From the NCBI RefSeq assembly GCF_000383615.1, contig NZ_KB911582.1, forward strand, positions 331,271-395,270: DNA of 64,000 nucleotides, in the 5' to 3' direction. Source of the DNA: Streptomyces canus 299MFChir4.1 (GTDB taxonomy: Bacteria; Actinomycetota; Actinomycetes; Streptomycetales; Streptomycetaceae). Shown one piece after another: positions 34,583 to 44,932 of the stretch. Position 1 is the stretch's first letter, and every line of letters begins with the position of its first letter. Below the pieces are notes generated by a model, which did not search any database, was not told the DNA's origin, and saw only the letters and a list, made by a program, of their open reading frames with translations. The position numbers and the translations under genes were made by a program.

Positions 34583-35629
34583 TCAGTCGAGAGCGTCCCC
34601 CGATTGAGGCCCGTGCGGAAACGTACTGGCACGGACGACGAGCTGGGGTTCGATGAAGATTCCCTGGGTCCCGGAGGGGGACCGGCCCTCGATCAGATCG
34701 AGCAGCAGGGAGATGCTCCGCTGGCCCACCGCCGCGAAATCCTGGCGGACGGTGGTGAGCGGCGGGGCGAAGTACTCCGATTCCGGGATGTCGTCGAAGC
34801 CGACCACCGCGACGTCCTGGGGAGTGCGCACCCCCGCTTCGCGCAGTGCCCGCAACACCCCCAGCGCCATCTGGTCGTTGGCGACGAAGACCGCGGTCAG
34901 TCCGCGGCCCACCCAGCCGGCCAGTTCCTGGCCCGCACGGTAGCCCGACAGCGGACTCCAGTCCCCCCGCAGCGGTGTCGGCGGCTCGACCCCCACCGCT
35001 TCGAGGGCCGACCGCCAGCCGACGGTCCGGTCGACCGCCTCCTGCCAGTCCTCGGGCCCGGCGAGATGCCAGACCGTGCGATGGCCGGCGGCCAGCAGAT
35101 GACCGGTGGCCAGCCGCGCACCCAGTTGCTGGTCCACGTTGACGCTGGGGATCTCGGCTCCGGACCCGGTGCCCACGGCCACCACCGGGAAGGGGTGCCG
35201 GAGTTCGGCGAGAGCCTCGGCCGCCGACCGCTGGGGGGCGAGGGCGATCACCCCCTCCACCCCGCCCTCGCTGAGGTGGTCCAGGGCTTCGGACAGCGTC
35301 TCCACCACCAACTTGCGCAGACTGACGGTCGAGACGGTGTACCCCTCGGCACGCGCCGCCTCCTCCAGGGCGAACAGCGTGCTGGCCGGCCCGTAGAGCG
35401 TGGTGTTGGCCGAGACCACACCCAGGGTCCGGGTGCGTCTGGTCGCGAGGGCCCGCGCGGAGGAGTTGCGGCGGTAACCCATCTCCTCGATCGCGTGCAG
35501 CACCTTGGCCCGCGTCGCCTCCCGCACATTGGGGTGATCCCCCAGGACACGGGAGACCGTCTGGTGGGACACTCCGGCCAGACGGGCCACGTCGGCCATG
35601 GTGGGCGGCCGAAGCTGCAAGTGGTTCAC
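34583..35629 (-). CDS. LacI family repressor of the YtfQRT/YjfF-type importer
   Basis: 348 residues. The N-terminal HTH is TMADVARLAGVSHQTVSRVLGDHPNVREATRAKV, whose recognition helix HQTVSR is one residue from that of E. coli LacI (YQTVSR). A periplasmic-binding-protein-like effector domain follows (TLGVVSANTTLYGPASTLFALEEAARAEGY...). GTG start at 35629 follows AGGAGG. It lies upstream of the importer in the same direction and probably senses the imported sugar. An almost lac-type operator sits in its own promoter. Confidence 0.92.
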   Translation of the reverse strand: MNHLQLRPPTMADVARLAGVSHQTVSRVLGDHPNVREATRAKVLHAIEEMGYRRNSSARALATRRTRTLGVVSANTTLYGPASTLFALEEAARAEGYTVSTVSLRKLVVETLSEALDHLSEGGVEGVIALAPQRSAAEALAELRHPFPVVAVGTGSGAEIPSVNVDQQLGARLATGHLLAAGHRTVWHLAGPEDWQEAVDRTVGWRSALEAVGVEPPTPLRGDWSPLSGYRAGQELAGWVGRGLTAVFVANDQMALGVLRALREAGVRTPQDVAVVGFDDIPESEYFAPPLTTVRQDFAAVGQRSISLLLDLIEGRSPSGTQGIFIEPQLVVRASTFPHGPQSGDALD

Positions 35630-35817
35630 GGCCGCACCTCCTTGGCGATCGCTGACAGACGGGACCTGTGGTGCGGACGGTTGCGCGCAGCCGGGGTCAG
35701 ACCGGGATAGCGCACATTCCCGCGACAACGGGCAGGTGGAACGAGTGGAAGCACCGCCGACACGTCGCTCGTACCCCCCTGGATGCCGGCAGGCATCGAT
35801 CGATGAATGCGGAGGTC

Positions 35818-35848
35818 ATTGTGAGCGCTAACAATTCCCAGCGGTCAA
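35818..35848 (-). promoter_or_regulatory. Autoregulated lacI promoter with lac-like operator
   Basis: TTGTGAGCGCTAACAA (35819-35834) is palindromic with one mismatched pair and is nearly the E. coli lac operator core. On the minus strand it lies in the 19-bp spacer between TTGACC (complement of 35843-35848) and CACAAT (complement of 35818-35823). Confidence 0.75.
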
Positions 35849-36283
35849 GGGTCCTGCAACGGGAAGTCGTCACGGTTCAATAACGCGACCGATGGCAGGA
35901 GTTGGTGGGGCGGCGGATCGGGGCGGCGCGTCTCGCCCCTGCCGCGGGTCCGGTCCGGCGGCGCGGACGCGCGGTCCGGGACGTCCGCACATCGCCCCGC
36001 GGACACCGCCCGAGGATCCACGATCCCCACCTGCACCGCCCGTACGGCGGGACGACGGCGCGGGGCCGGACGGCCGAACCTCTCGTCGGACACGGGTTCA
36101 CCCACAAGGCCGACATGGACACCTACGGCGGAACCCGTGGGTAACTGGCCGTCACATCGAAAACGTTTCTTGTTCGACCACCCGACCCATTGACACTCCG
36201 ACCACGTCGTCCTTACCGTCGAGCCAGCATTTCGAACGTGGGCCGAAATTTCGAACAAGCAGAAAGCCTAGGGAGTAGCTGAC
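35849..36283 (+). promoter_or_regulatory. Upstream region of the sugar-acid operon
   Basis: No credible gene is seen here. Three signals are. An AAACGTTT palindrome (36161-36168) lies inside a TCGAA/TTCGA inverted pair (36157-36177). TTGACA (36190-36195) is 17 bp from TTACCG (36213-36218). Two ATTTCGAAC copies (36229-36237 and 36248-36256) sit at and just after the predicted transcription start. The second, read on the other strand from 36257 to 36238, matches the shared dyad. The operator position suggests repression. Confidence 0.55.
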
Positions 36284-37444
36284 GTGCGTATCACGGGAAT
36301 CAGCACGCATGTGGTCGGAACGCCATGGCGCAACCTGACCTACGTCCAGGTGCACACGGACGAGGGGCTCACCGGCGTGGGCGAGACGCGCATGCTGGGG
36401 CACACCGACGCACTGCTCGGCTATCTGCACGAGGCAGAGGCCAACCACATTCTCGGGTCGGACCCGTTCGCTGCCGAGGACCTCGTCAAGCGAATGAAGT
36501 ACGGCGACTACGGCCGGGCCGGCGAGATCGTGATGTCCGGAATCGCCGTGATCGAGATGGCCTGTTGGGACATCAAGGGCAAGGCGCTCGGCGTGCCGGT
36601 CTGGCAGCTCCTCGGCGGCAAGGTGACCGACAAGGTCAAGGCGTACGCCAACGGGTGGTACACGACGGAGCGGACGCCCGAGGCGTACCACAAGGCCGCC
36701 CGGGGAGTCATGGAGCGCGGGTACCGTGCGCTCAAGATCGACCCCTTCGGCACCGGGCACTTCGAGCTCGACCACGAGCAGTCCCTCTACGCCGTCTCCC
36801 TCATCGAGGCCGTCCGGGACGCCATCGGTCCGGACGCCGAGCTGATGCTGGAGATGCACGGCCGCTTCTCCCCCTCCACCGCCGTACGGCTGGCCAAGGA
36901 CCTCGCCCCCTTCAAGCCCGCCTGGCTGGAGGAGCCCTGCCCGCCCGAGAACCTCAAGGCACTGGAGAAGGTCGCCGCGAAGGTCGACATCCCGGTCGCC
37001 ACCGGTGAGCGGATCCACGACCGCATCGAGTTCCGTGAGCTCTTCGAGAGCCAGGCCGTGGACATCATCCAGCCCGACGTCGGCCACATCGGAGGCATCT
37101 GGGAGACCCGGAAGCTGGCCGCGACCGCCGAGACCCACTACATGCTCGTGGCTCCGCACAACGTGGGCGGACCGGTCCTGACCGCGGCCTCTCTCCAAGT
37201 CGGCTTCACCTCGCCGAACTTCAAGATCCTGGAACACTTCAACGACTTCGCCGACGCCGACATCAAGAAGGTCGTCAAGGGCGCTCCACAGGTCGTCGAC
37301 GGGTACTTTCATCTCTCGGACGCGCCGGGCCTCGGAGTCGAGCTCGACGTCGACGCCGCTGCCGAATTCCCGCAGCAGCAGGCCCGGTTCGACCTGTGGG
37401 CCGAGGGCTGGGAGCAGCGCAAGCCGAAGGGCACCCAGCAGTGA
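36284..37444 (+). CDS. Enolase-superfamily sugar-acid dehydratase (galactonate dehydratase-like)
   Basis: 386 residues of the mandelate racemase/muconate lactonizing group. The acid-base region is ALKIDPFG (Lys), metal ligands follow in MLEMHGRF, EEP and ATGERI, and QPDVGHIGG and APHNVGGP supply the His end of the site. The LEMHGR and PHN motifs are those of D-galactonate/sugar-acid dehydratases, which remove water from an aldonate to give a 2-keto-3-deoxy acid. Substrate not known. A GTG start follows the GGGAG ribosome-binding site. Its stop overlaps the next gene's start. Confidence 0.88.
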   Translation: MRITGISTHVVGTPWRNLTYVQVHTDEGLTGVGETRMLGHTDALLGYLHEAEANHILGSDPFAAEDLVKRMKYGDYGRAGEIVMSGIAVIEMACWDIKGKALGVPVWQLLGGKVTDKVKAYANGWYTTERTPEAYHKAARGVMERGYRALKIDPFGTGHFELDHEQSLYAVSLIEAVRDAIGPDAELMLEMHGRFSPSTAVRLAKDLAPFKPAWLEEPCPPENLKALEKVAAKVDIPVATGERIHDRIEFRELFESQAVDIIQPDVGHIGGIWETRKLAATAETHYMLVAPHNVGGPVLTAASLQVGFTSPNFKILEHFNDFADADIKKVVKGAPQVVDGYFHLSDAPGLGVELDVDAAAEFPQQQARFDLWAEGWEQRKPKGTQQ

Positions 37445-38445
37445 GGAATGCCGTCGTCGTCGAGGCGCCCGGCGAGCACAGGCTGGTCGAGCACATCCCT
37501 CGTGAGCCCGCCGCCGGGGAGGCGCTCGTCCGCGTCCACGCCGTCGGGATCTGCGGCAGCGATCGCGAGGTCTACCAGGGCAACCGGCCCGAGGGGTACG
37601 TCCGTTACCCGCTCACGCCCGGCCACGAGTGGTCCGGCACGGTCGAGGCGGTGGGCTCCGGGGTGCCGGCCTCCCTCGTCGGCCGCAAAGTGGTGGGCGA
37701 GGGCTTCAGGAACTGCCAGGTCTGCGACCGCTGCCACGTGGGCGAGACAACGTTGTGCACGGCCGGCTACGAGGAGACGGGCTTCACCCAGCCCGGCGCC
37801 ATGGCCACCACGCTCACTCTGCCGGCCCGGCTGCTGCACGCCCTCTCGGACGATGCCGACCTGACGGCGGCGGCGCTCCTGGAGCCCGCGGCCTGTATCG
37901 CCGCCGCCGCGCTCAAGGCGAACGCACGGCCCGGCGAGCGGGTCGCCGTCGTGGGTACGGGCACGCTCGGGATGTTCGGCGTCCAGTTCCTGAGGGCGGG
38001 CTCGCCCTCGGAGCTGCTGGTGGTGGGCACTCGCAGGGACCGCGCGGAGCTCGCCACGGCCTTCGGCGCCACCGATTTCCGCACCCGGGACCAGGAGCTG
38101 CCGGACGACTTCGACGTCGTCATCGAGACCGCCGGGTCCGCGTCCGCCGCCACCACCGCCGCCTCGCTGCTCAGACGTGGCGGCCGGCTCGTCCTCACCG
38201 GCATCCCGGCCGCGGGCGCCGACGGACTCGACCCCACCGATCTCGTCGTACGGCAGCTGGAGGTGCACACCGTGTTCGGGGCACCGCCCGCGGCCTGGGC
38301 GCACACGGTGCGGGTCTTCGGGGCCGGGCTGCTCGATCCGGCGCCGCTCGTCACGCACGAGCTGCCACTGGACCAGTTCTCGCAGGCCATCGACCTGGCG
38401 GGATCCGGCGATCCGAAGGTCGGGAAGGTCCTCCTGCGGCCGTGA
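37441..38445 (+). CDS. Zinc-dependent alcohol/polyol dehydrogenase
   Basis: 334 residues of the medium-chain reductase family. Catalytic zinc ligands are in VGICGSDRE (Cys) and PGHEWSG (His/Glu). The structural zinc loop NCQVCDRCHVGETTLC keeps all four cysteines. The NAD(P) motif is VAVVGTGTLGMFGVQFL. It may oxidise a sugar to its lactone or a hydroxy acid, working before or after the adjacent dehydratase. It overlaps the dehydratase stop by 4 bp (GTGA). Confidence 0.88.
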   Translation: MRNAVVVEAPGEHRLVEHIPREPAAGEALVRVHAVGICGSDREVYQGNRPEGYVRYPLTPGHEWSGTVEAVGSGVPASLVGRKVVGEGFRNCQVCDRCHVGETTLCTAGYEETGFTQPGAMATTLTLPARLLHALSDDADLTAAALLEPAACIAAAALKANARPGERVAVVGTGTLGMFGVQFLRAGSPSELLVVGTRRDRAELATAFGATDFRTRDQELPDDFDVVIETAGSASAATTAASLLRRGGRLVLTGIPAAGADGLDPTDLVVRQLEVHTVFGAPPAAWAHTVRVFGAGLLDPAPLVTHELPLDQFSQAIDLAGSGDPKVGKVLLRP

Positions 38446-38551
38446 CACACCCCTGAGCCGTGCGCCGGTACGCGGTACCCGACGACTTCGTACCGGCGCA
38501 CCACCAAAGCCTTGCAGATCCAGAACCTTGCGCATCCAGAGCCGCGACCCT

Positions 38552-38570
38552 CGTCCGAAATATCAAACAT
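38552..38570. promoter_or_regulatory. Shared dyad operator, site c
   Basis: CGTCCGAAATATCAAACAT resembles the dyad at 34532 and 47591 (CGAAATATC core). It lies just ahead of the third gene of the operon, within a 137-bp gap, and may mark an internal promoter. Confidence 0.35.
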
Positions 38571-38582
38571 GAAGGACAGACA

Positions 38583-39551
38583 GTGACCGAGACCACCGCC
38601 AGCGCGGCCCGACGACCCGGTGAGCAGGCGCTCGCTGCGCTCGGCCTGAGCGCGCCTGCCCTCGCCCCCTCCGACGCCTCCCCGCACGCATTCCCCGGTG
38701 GCGGCCGCTGGCGCACCGAAGTGCCCTCCGTGGAGGGTCCCGAGGCCCTCGGCGTGGTCCTCAAGGAGTCCTCGCGGCTCGATGTGCCGATCCACCGGGT
38801 CAGCCAGGGCTCGGGCGTGTGGATGCTCAGCGACGCCGAGATCACCGAGATGGTGGAGGCGACCGCCGAACGTGACATCGAGCTCTGCCTGTTCACCGGC
38901 CCCCGCGGCACCTGGGACATCGGCGGCTCCACCCGCACCGACTCCCGAGGCGGCGGGCTGCGCGCCCGCGGGCACGACGCGGTCGCCGGCTGCGTCGAGG
39001 ATGCCGTCCGCGCCACCGAGCTGGGTGTGAAGTGCCTGCTCGTCGCCGACGAGGGGGTGCTGTGGACCCTGCACCGGGCCCGGGTCGCCGGGATCATCCC
39101 GGCCGACACGACGCTCAAGGTGTCGGCGCTGATCGGGCCGGTGAACCCGACCGCGTACGCCGTGTACGAGAACCTCGGCGGCGACTCGATCAACGTGCCC
39201 AGCGACCTGACCCTCGATCACCTCACCGAGATCCGCCGGGTGTCGGCCGCCCCCATGGACATGTACATCGAGGCCCCCGACGATCTCGGCGGCTATGTGC
39301 GGATGTACGAGGTCGCCGAGCTGATCCGGCGCGGCGCACCGCTCTATCTGAAGTTCGGCCTGTCGAAGGCTCCCGGGATCTACCCGTACGGGCACCACAT
39401 GCGCGATCTCACGCTGTCGACCGCCAAGGAGAGAGTGCGGCGTGGCCGGCTCGCCCTGGACCTGCTCGCACGGCACGGGGCGGACGGCGACATGGCGCCG
39501 CTCGGCTCCCGGCTGCCGGGCGCGCTGAAGCGGTTCGAAACGCCTGCATAA
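38583..39551 (+). CDS. Unassigned protein, probable TIM-barrel enzyme of the sugar-acid operon
   Basis: 322 residues; I do not recognise the family with confidence. After a disordered Ala-rich leader of about 40 residues, regular beta-alpha units appear: [104 protein letters not shown], and [20 protein letters not shown]. The spacing fits a (beta/alpha)8 barrel and faintly recalls U32-peptidase-like or aldolase barrels. By operon logic it could cleave or isomerise the keto-deoxy acid. GTG start after GAAGGA. Confidence 0.6.
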   Translation: MTETTASAARRPGEQALAALGLSAPALAPSDASPHAFPGGGRWRTEVPSVEGPEALGVVLKESSRLDVPIHRVSQGSGVWMLSDAEITEMVEATAERDIELCLFTGPRGTWDIGGSTRTDSRGGGLRARGHDAVAGCVEDAVRATELGVKCLLVADEGVLWTLHRARVAGIIPADTTLKVSALIGPVNPTAYAVYENLGGDSINVPSDLTLDHLTEIRRVSAAPMDMYIEAPDDLGGYVRMYEVAELIRRGAPLYLKFGLSKAPGIYPYGHHMRDLTLSTAKERVRRGRLALDLLARHGADGDMAPLGSRLPGALKRFETPA

Positions 39552-39696
39552 CGTTCCGGACAACGCCCCTTCACAAAAGCCCACGCAGTCGAACAGACTC
39601 CGACACGACCTCGACCCTTCCCGGTCCCTCCGCACTGCCTCCAGGCACCCGCACCGCCGGACCGCACCCGGCCTCCCGACATCAAGGATGATGATC

Positions 39697-40803
39697 ATGC
39701 GTACTCGTCGAGCCGCCCTCACCGCCATAGCCGGCGCCGCCTCGCTCGCCCTGACCCTCTCGGCCTGCGGCCAGGACAGCAAGGGCGGCAGCGAGGAGTC
39801 CACCGGCAGCGCCAAGGGAGGCACCATCGGCATCGCGATGCCGACCAAGTCCTCCGAGCGCTGGATCGCCGACGGCAACAACGTCGTCAAGGAACTCCAG
39901 GCCAAGGGCTACAAGACCAAGCTGGTCTACGGCGAGGACGACCCGGACCAGCAGGTCTCGCAGATCGAGAACCTGATCACGCAGGGCGTCAAGGGCCTGA
40001 TCGTCGCGGCGATCGACAACAAGTCGCTCAACAACGTGCTCCAGCAGGCCAAGGACGCCAAGATCCCGGTCATCGCCTACGACCGTCTGATCCTCGGCAC
40101 GCCGAACGTCGACTACTACGCTTCCTTCGACAACGAGAAGGTCGGCCGGCTCCAGGCCACCTACATCGTCGACAAGCTGGGTCTGAAGAGCGGCAAGGGC
40201 CCCTTCAACATCGAGCTGTTCGCCGGCTCCAACGACGACAACAACACCAAGTACTTCTTCGGTGGCGCGATGAGCGTGCTCCAGCCGTACATCGACAGCA
40301 AGAAGCTCGTGGTCAAGTCCGGCCAGACCAAGATGACCCAGGCCACCACCCTGCGCTGGGACGGCGCCACCGCCCAGAAGCGCATGGAGGACATCCTCAC
40401 CTCGACGTACGGCAGCGCCAAGGTCGACGCGGTCCTGTCGCCGTACGACGGCATCTCCATCGGCATCATCGCCGCGCTGAAGTCGGACGGCTACGGCTCC
40501 GCGAGCAAGCCGCTCCCGGTCATCACCGGCCAGGACGCCGAGCTCGCCTCGGTGAAGTCGATCATCGCGGGCCAGCAGACGCAGACGGTCTACAAGGACA
40601 TCCGCAAGCTCGCCAAGGTCGCCGCGAACATGGCGGACGACGTCCTCAACGGCAAGAAGCCCGAGGTCAACGACACCAAGACGTACGACAACGGCTCCAA
40701 GGTGGTCCCCGCCTACCTGCTGCAGCCGGTGAGCGTCGACAAGACCAACTACACCAAGGAACTGGTCGACACGGGCTACTACAAGGCGAGCGAGCTCAAC
40801 TAG
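39697..40803 (+). CDS. chvE: Multiple-monosaccharide ABC transporter binding lipoprotein ChvE
   Basis: 368 residues. The signal peptide ends at the lipobox SLALTLSAC. The binding fold begins [22 protein letters not shown] and includes [19 protein letters not shown] and [26 protein letters not shown], the typical ChvE/xylose-binding pattern. It binds arabinose, xylose, galactose or glucose outside the cell. Of three clustered ATGs, the one at 39697 has AAGGA at the best distance. It begins the second importer operon. Confidence 0.92.
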   Translation: MRTRRAALTAIAGAASLALTLSACGQDSKGGSEESTGSAKGGTIGIAMPTKSSERWIADGNNVVKELQAKGYKTKLVYGEDDPDQQVSQIENLITQGVKGLIVAAIDNKSLNNVLQQAKDAKIPVIAYDRLILGTPNVDYYASFDNEKVGRLQATYIVDKLGLKSGKGPFNIELFAGSNDDNNTKYFFGGAMSVLQPYIDSKKLVVKSGQTKMTQATTLRWDGATAQKRMEDILTSTYGSAKVDAVLSPYDGISIGIIAALKSDGYGSASKPLPVITGQDAELASVKSIIAGQQTQTVYKDIRKLAKVAANMADDVLNGKKPEVNDTKTYDNGSKVVPAYLLQPVSVDKTNYTKELVDTGYYKASELN

Positions 40804-40851
40804 TCGAGCCACCTCCCTGTCGGCCCATCCCCCTGATTGAAAGGCACGACC

Positions 40852-42398
<1,547 letters not shown>

Positions 42399-42402
<4 letters not shown>

Positions 42403-43643
42403 GCACCGATGTGACGAAGGTTCCGGCCGCGGCGCCGCCGGGCAAGGGCGGGGGGTCGTCCTCCGGCGAGGGCCTGCTCCAGCTGATGCTGAACGGGCTG
42501 CGCCGCAACATGCGCCAGTACGGCATGCTGATCGCGCTCGGCCTGATCGTCGCGCTGTTCGCGGTGTGGACCGACGGCGACCTGCTGCTGCCGCGCAACG
42601 TCTCCAACCTGGTGCTCCAGAACAGCTACATCCTGATCCTCGCGATCGGCATGATGCTGGTGATCATCGCGGGGCACATCGACCTGTCGGTCGGTTCGCT
42701 GACCGCGTTCGTGGGCGCCTTCGCCGCCGTGCTGACCGTGCAGCACGACGTGCCCTGGCCGGTCGCGCTGGTGCTGACCCTGGTGGTGGGCGCGGTCGCG
42801 GGCTCGGTCCAGGGCTATCTGATCGCGTATCTCGGCATACCGTCGTTCATCGTCACCCTGGCGGGCATGCTGCTCTTCCGCGGTCTGACGGAGATCCTCC
42901 TGGAGGGCCAGACCCTCGGCCCGTTCCCGAACGGTCTGCAGAAGCTCGGCAACGGCTTCCTGCCCGAGGTCGGCCCGAACACCAACTACCACAACATCAC
43001 CCTGCTGCTGGGCTTCGCGCTGCTGGCCTTCGTGGTCTACCAGGAGATCCGCGACCGCAAGCGCCAGCAGGAGTTCGCGCTGGACGTGCTGCCCAGGAAC
43101 GCCTTCCTGCTCAAGCTCGTCGCGATCGCCGCCGCGGTCCTCGCGGTCACGATGCTGCTCGCCAGCTACCAGGGCGCGCCGATCATCCTGCTCGTCCTCG
43201 GTGTGCTGGTGGTCGGCTACGGCTACGTCATGCGCAACGCGGTCTTCGGCCGGCACATCTACGCGATCGGCGGCAACCTGCCGGCCGCGAAGCTGTCCGG
43301 CGTCAAGGACAAGAAGGTCACCTTCCTTGTCTTCCTGAACATGGGCGTGCTCGCGGCCCTGGCGGGTCTGGTGGTCGCGGCCCGCCTGAACGCGGCCTCC
43401 CCGAAGGCGGGCCTGAACTTCGAACTCGAGGCGATCGCCTCGTCGTTCATCGGTGGCGCGTCCATGAGCGGCGGCGTGGGAACCGTCCTCGGCGCGATCA
43501 TCGGCGGTCTCGTCCTCGGTGTGCTGAACAACGGCATGAACCTCCTCAGCGTCGGCACCGACTGGCAGCAGGTCATCAAGGGCCTGGCCCTGTTGGCGGC
43601 GGTCGGCTTCGACGTGTGGAACAAGCGCAGGGTCGGCTCGTAG
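42399..43643 (+). CDS. mmsB: Multiple-monosaccharide ABC transporter permease MmsB (GguB/XylH-like)
   Basis: 414 residues, longer than most CUT2 permeases, as in the XylH/GguB group. A cytoplasmic Gly/Ser-rich N-terminal tail is followed by about 12 helices with [20 protein letters not shown] and [23 protein letters not shown] charged loop ([19 protein letters not shown]) splits the two halves. It is a homodimeric channel partner of MmsA. It overlaps mmsA by 4 bp. Confidence 0.93.
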
Positions 43644-43660
43644 ACCGGGCCGACCGGATC

Positions 43661-43684
43661 GGGCCCCGCCGGACGGCGGGGCCC
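43661..43684 (+). terminator. Hairpin between mmsB and mutarotase
   Basis: GGGCCCCGCC (43661-43670) pairs with GGCGGGGCCC (43675-43684) over GGAC. It lies 17 bp after mmsB and may reduce read-through to the mutarotase gene. Confidence 0.7.
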
Positions 43685-43710
43685 TTCCCATGGGAGGAGA
43701 GGACAGACCG

Positions 43711-44757
43711 GTGAAAACGCTCTTCGGCAGGCTCGCCGACGGGACCGAAATCCACCGCTGGTCGCTGGAGAACGGCGGCACCCGGCTGAAGGTCCTGTCC
43801 TACGGCGGGATCGTGCAGTCCCTGGAGGTCCCCGACCGAGACGGCCGGTACGCGAACGTCTGCCTCGGCTTCGACCGCGTCGAGGACTACGTCGCCTCCA
43901 GCCCGTACTTCGGCGCGCTGATCGGCCGGTACGGCAACCGCATCGCCAAGGGCCGGTTCACCCTGGACGGCAAGAGCTACCAGCTCTCCGTCAACGACGG
44001 GGTCAACAGCCTGCACGGCGGCACCCAGGGCTTCGACAAGCGGGTGTGGGACGTAGAGCCGTTCACCAAGGGCTCCGACGCCGGCCTGCACCTGTACTGC
44101 ACCTCCGTCGACGGCGAGATGGGCTACCCGGGCACCCTCAAGGTGAAGGTGACGTACACCCTCACCCACCACGGCGACTGGCGGATCGACTACACGGCCA
44201 CCACCGACAAGGCCACCGTGGTCAACCTGACCAACCACGTGTACTGGAACCTCGGCGGCGAGGGCACCGGCACCATCGAGGACCACGAGCTGCACATCGC
44301 CGCCTCCCGCTACACGCCCACCGACTCGGGTCTGATCCCCACCGGTGAGCCGGCGAAGGTCGGGGGCACGCCCTTCGACTTCCGCAAGGGCAAGCCGGTC
44401 GGCCGGGACATCCGCGCCGGCCACCCGCAGCAGATCCTCGCCGAGGGCTACGACCACAACTGGGTGCTCGACAAGGGCATCACGGCGAAGCCCGAGCACG
44501 TGGCGACCCTGCGCGACCCCTCCTCGGGCCGCACGCTCAAGATCTCCACCGTCGAGCCGGGCCTGCAGTTCTACTCGGGCAACTTCCTCGACGGCACCCT
44601 CACCGGCACCGGCGGTCACACCTACCGCCAGGGCGACGCCCTGTGCCTGGAGACGCAGCACTTCCCGGACTCGCCGAACCACCCGTCGTTCCCTTCGACG
44701 GTGCTGCGTCCTGGCCAGACACACCGGTCCACGACGATCCACTCGTTCGGTGCCTGA
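43711..44757 (+). CDS. Aldose 1-epimerase (mutarotase) of the ChvE transporter operon
   Basis: 348 residues of the GalM fold. Arg in NRIAKGRF, His in SLHGGTQGFDKRVW, His in VVNLTNHVYWNL, the Asp region DSGLIPTGEPAKVGGTPFDF, and Glu in LETQHFPDSPNHPSFPS are kept. It converts the imported sugar's anomers for downstream enzymes. The GTG at 43711 lies 8-10 nt after AGGAGAGGA and matches the paralogue's N-terminus. It is paralogous to the gene at 13768. Confidence 0.9.
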   Translation: MKTLFGRLADGTEIHRWSLENGGTRLKVLSYGGIVQSLEVPDRDGRYANVCLGFDRVEDYVASSPYFGALIGRYGNRIAKGRFTLDGKSYQLSVNDGVNSLHGGTQGFDKRVWDVEPFTKGSDAGLHLYCTSVDGEMGYPGTLKVKVTYTLTHHGDWRIDYTATTDKATVVNLTNHVYWNLGGEGTGTIEDHELHIAASRYTPTDSGLIPTGEPAKVGGTPFDFRKGKPVGRDIRAGHPQQILAEGYDHNWVLDKGITAKPEHVATLRDPSSGRTLKISTVEPGLQFYSGNFLDGTLTGTGGHTYRQGDALCLETQHFPDSPNHPSFPSTVLRPGQTHRSTTIHSFGA

Positions 44758-44774
44758 CCTGGCCTGATGCCGGA

Positions 44775-44795
44775 TTCGGGCCCATGGTTCCCGAA
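44775..44795 (+). terminator. Weak hairpin after mutarotase
   Basis: TTCGGG (44775-44780) pairs with CCCGAA (44790-44795) across 9 nt. A short stem without a U-tract; it could end the transporter operon. Confidence 0.35.
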
Positions 44796-44932
44796 CTCAC
44801 ACTTCTTTCACACCCGTTGAACAGCGCCACGCGGACATCCGTATGTAAGGGCGGCCCGTGCTCCCCCGCGCGGGCCACCCAATGACGACGGACCCGGTCG
44901 TCCCCGCCGGGTCCGCCCCATACGGAGGTTCG

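Noticed and set aside
35902..36144. An 80-codon plus-strand frame upstream of the dehydratase
   Set aside because: Arg/Gly-rich, no ribosome-binding site and no family; the region is better read as regulatory.
39552..39696. A further copy of the shared dyad ahead of chvE
   Set aside because: Only GGTTCGAAACG at the end of the preceding gene resembles it; the second half-site is missing.
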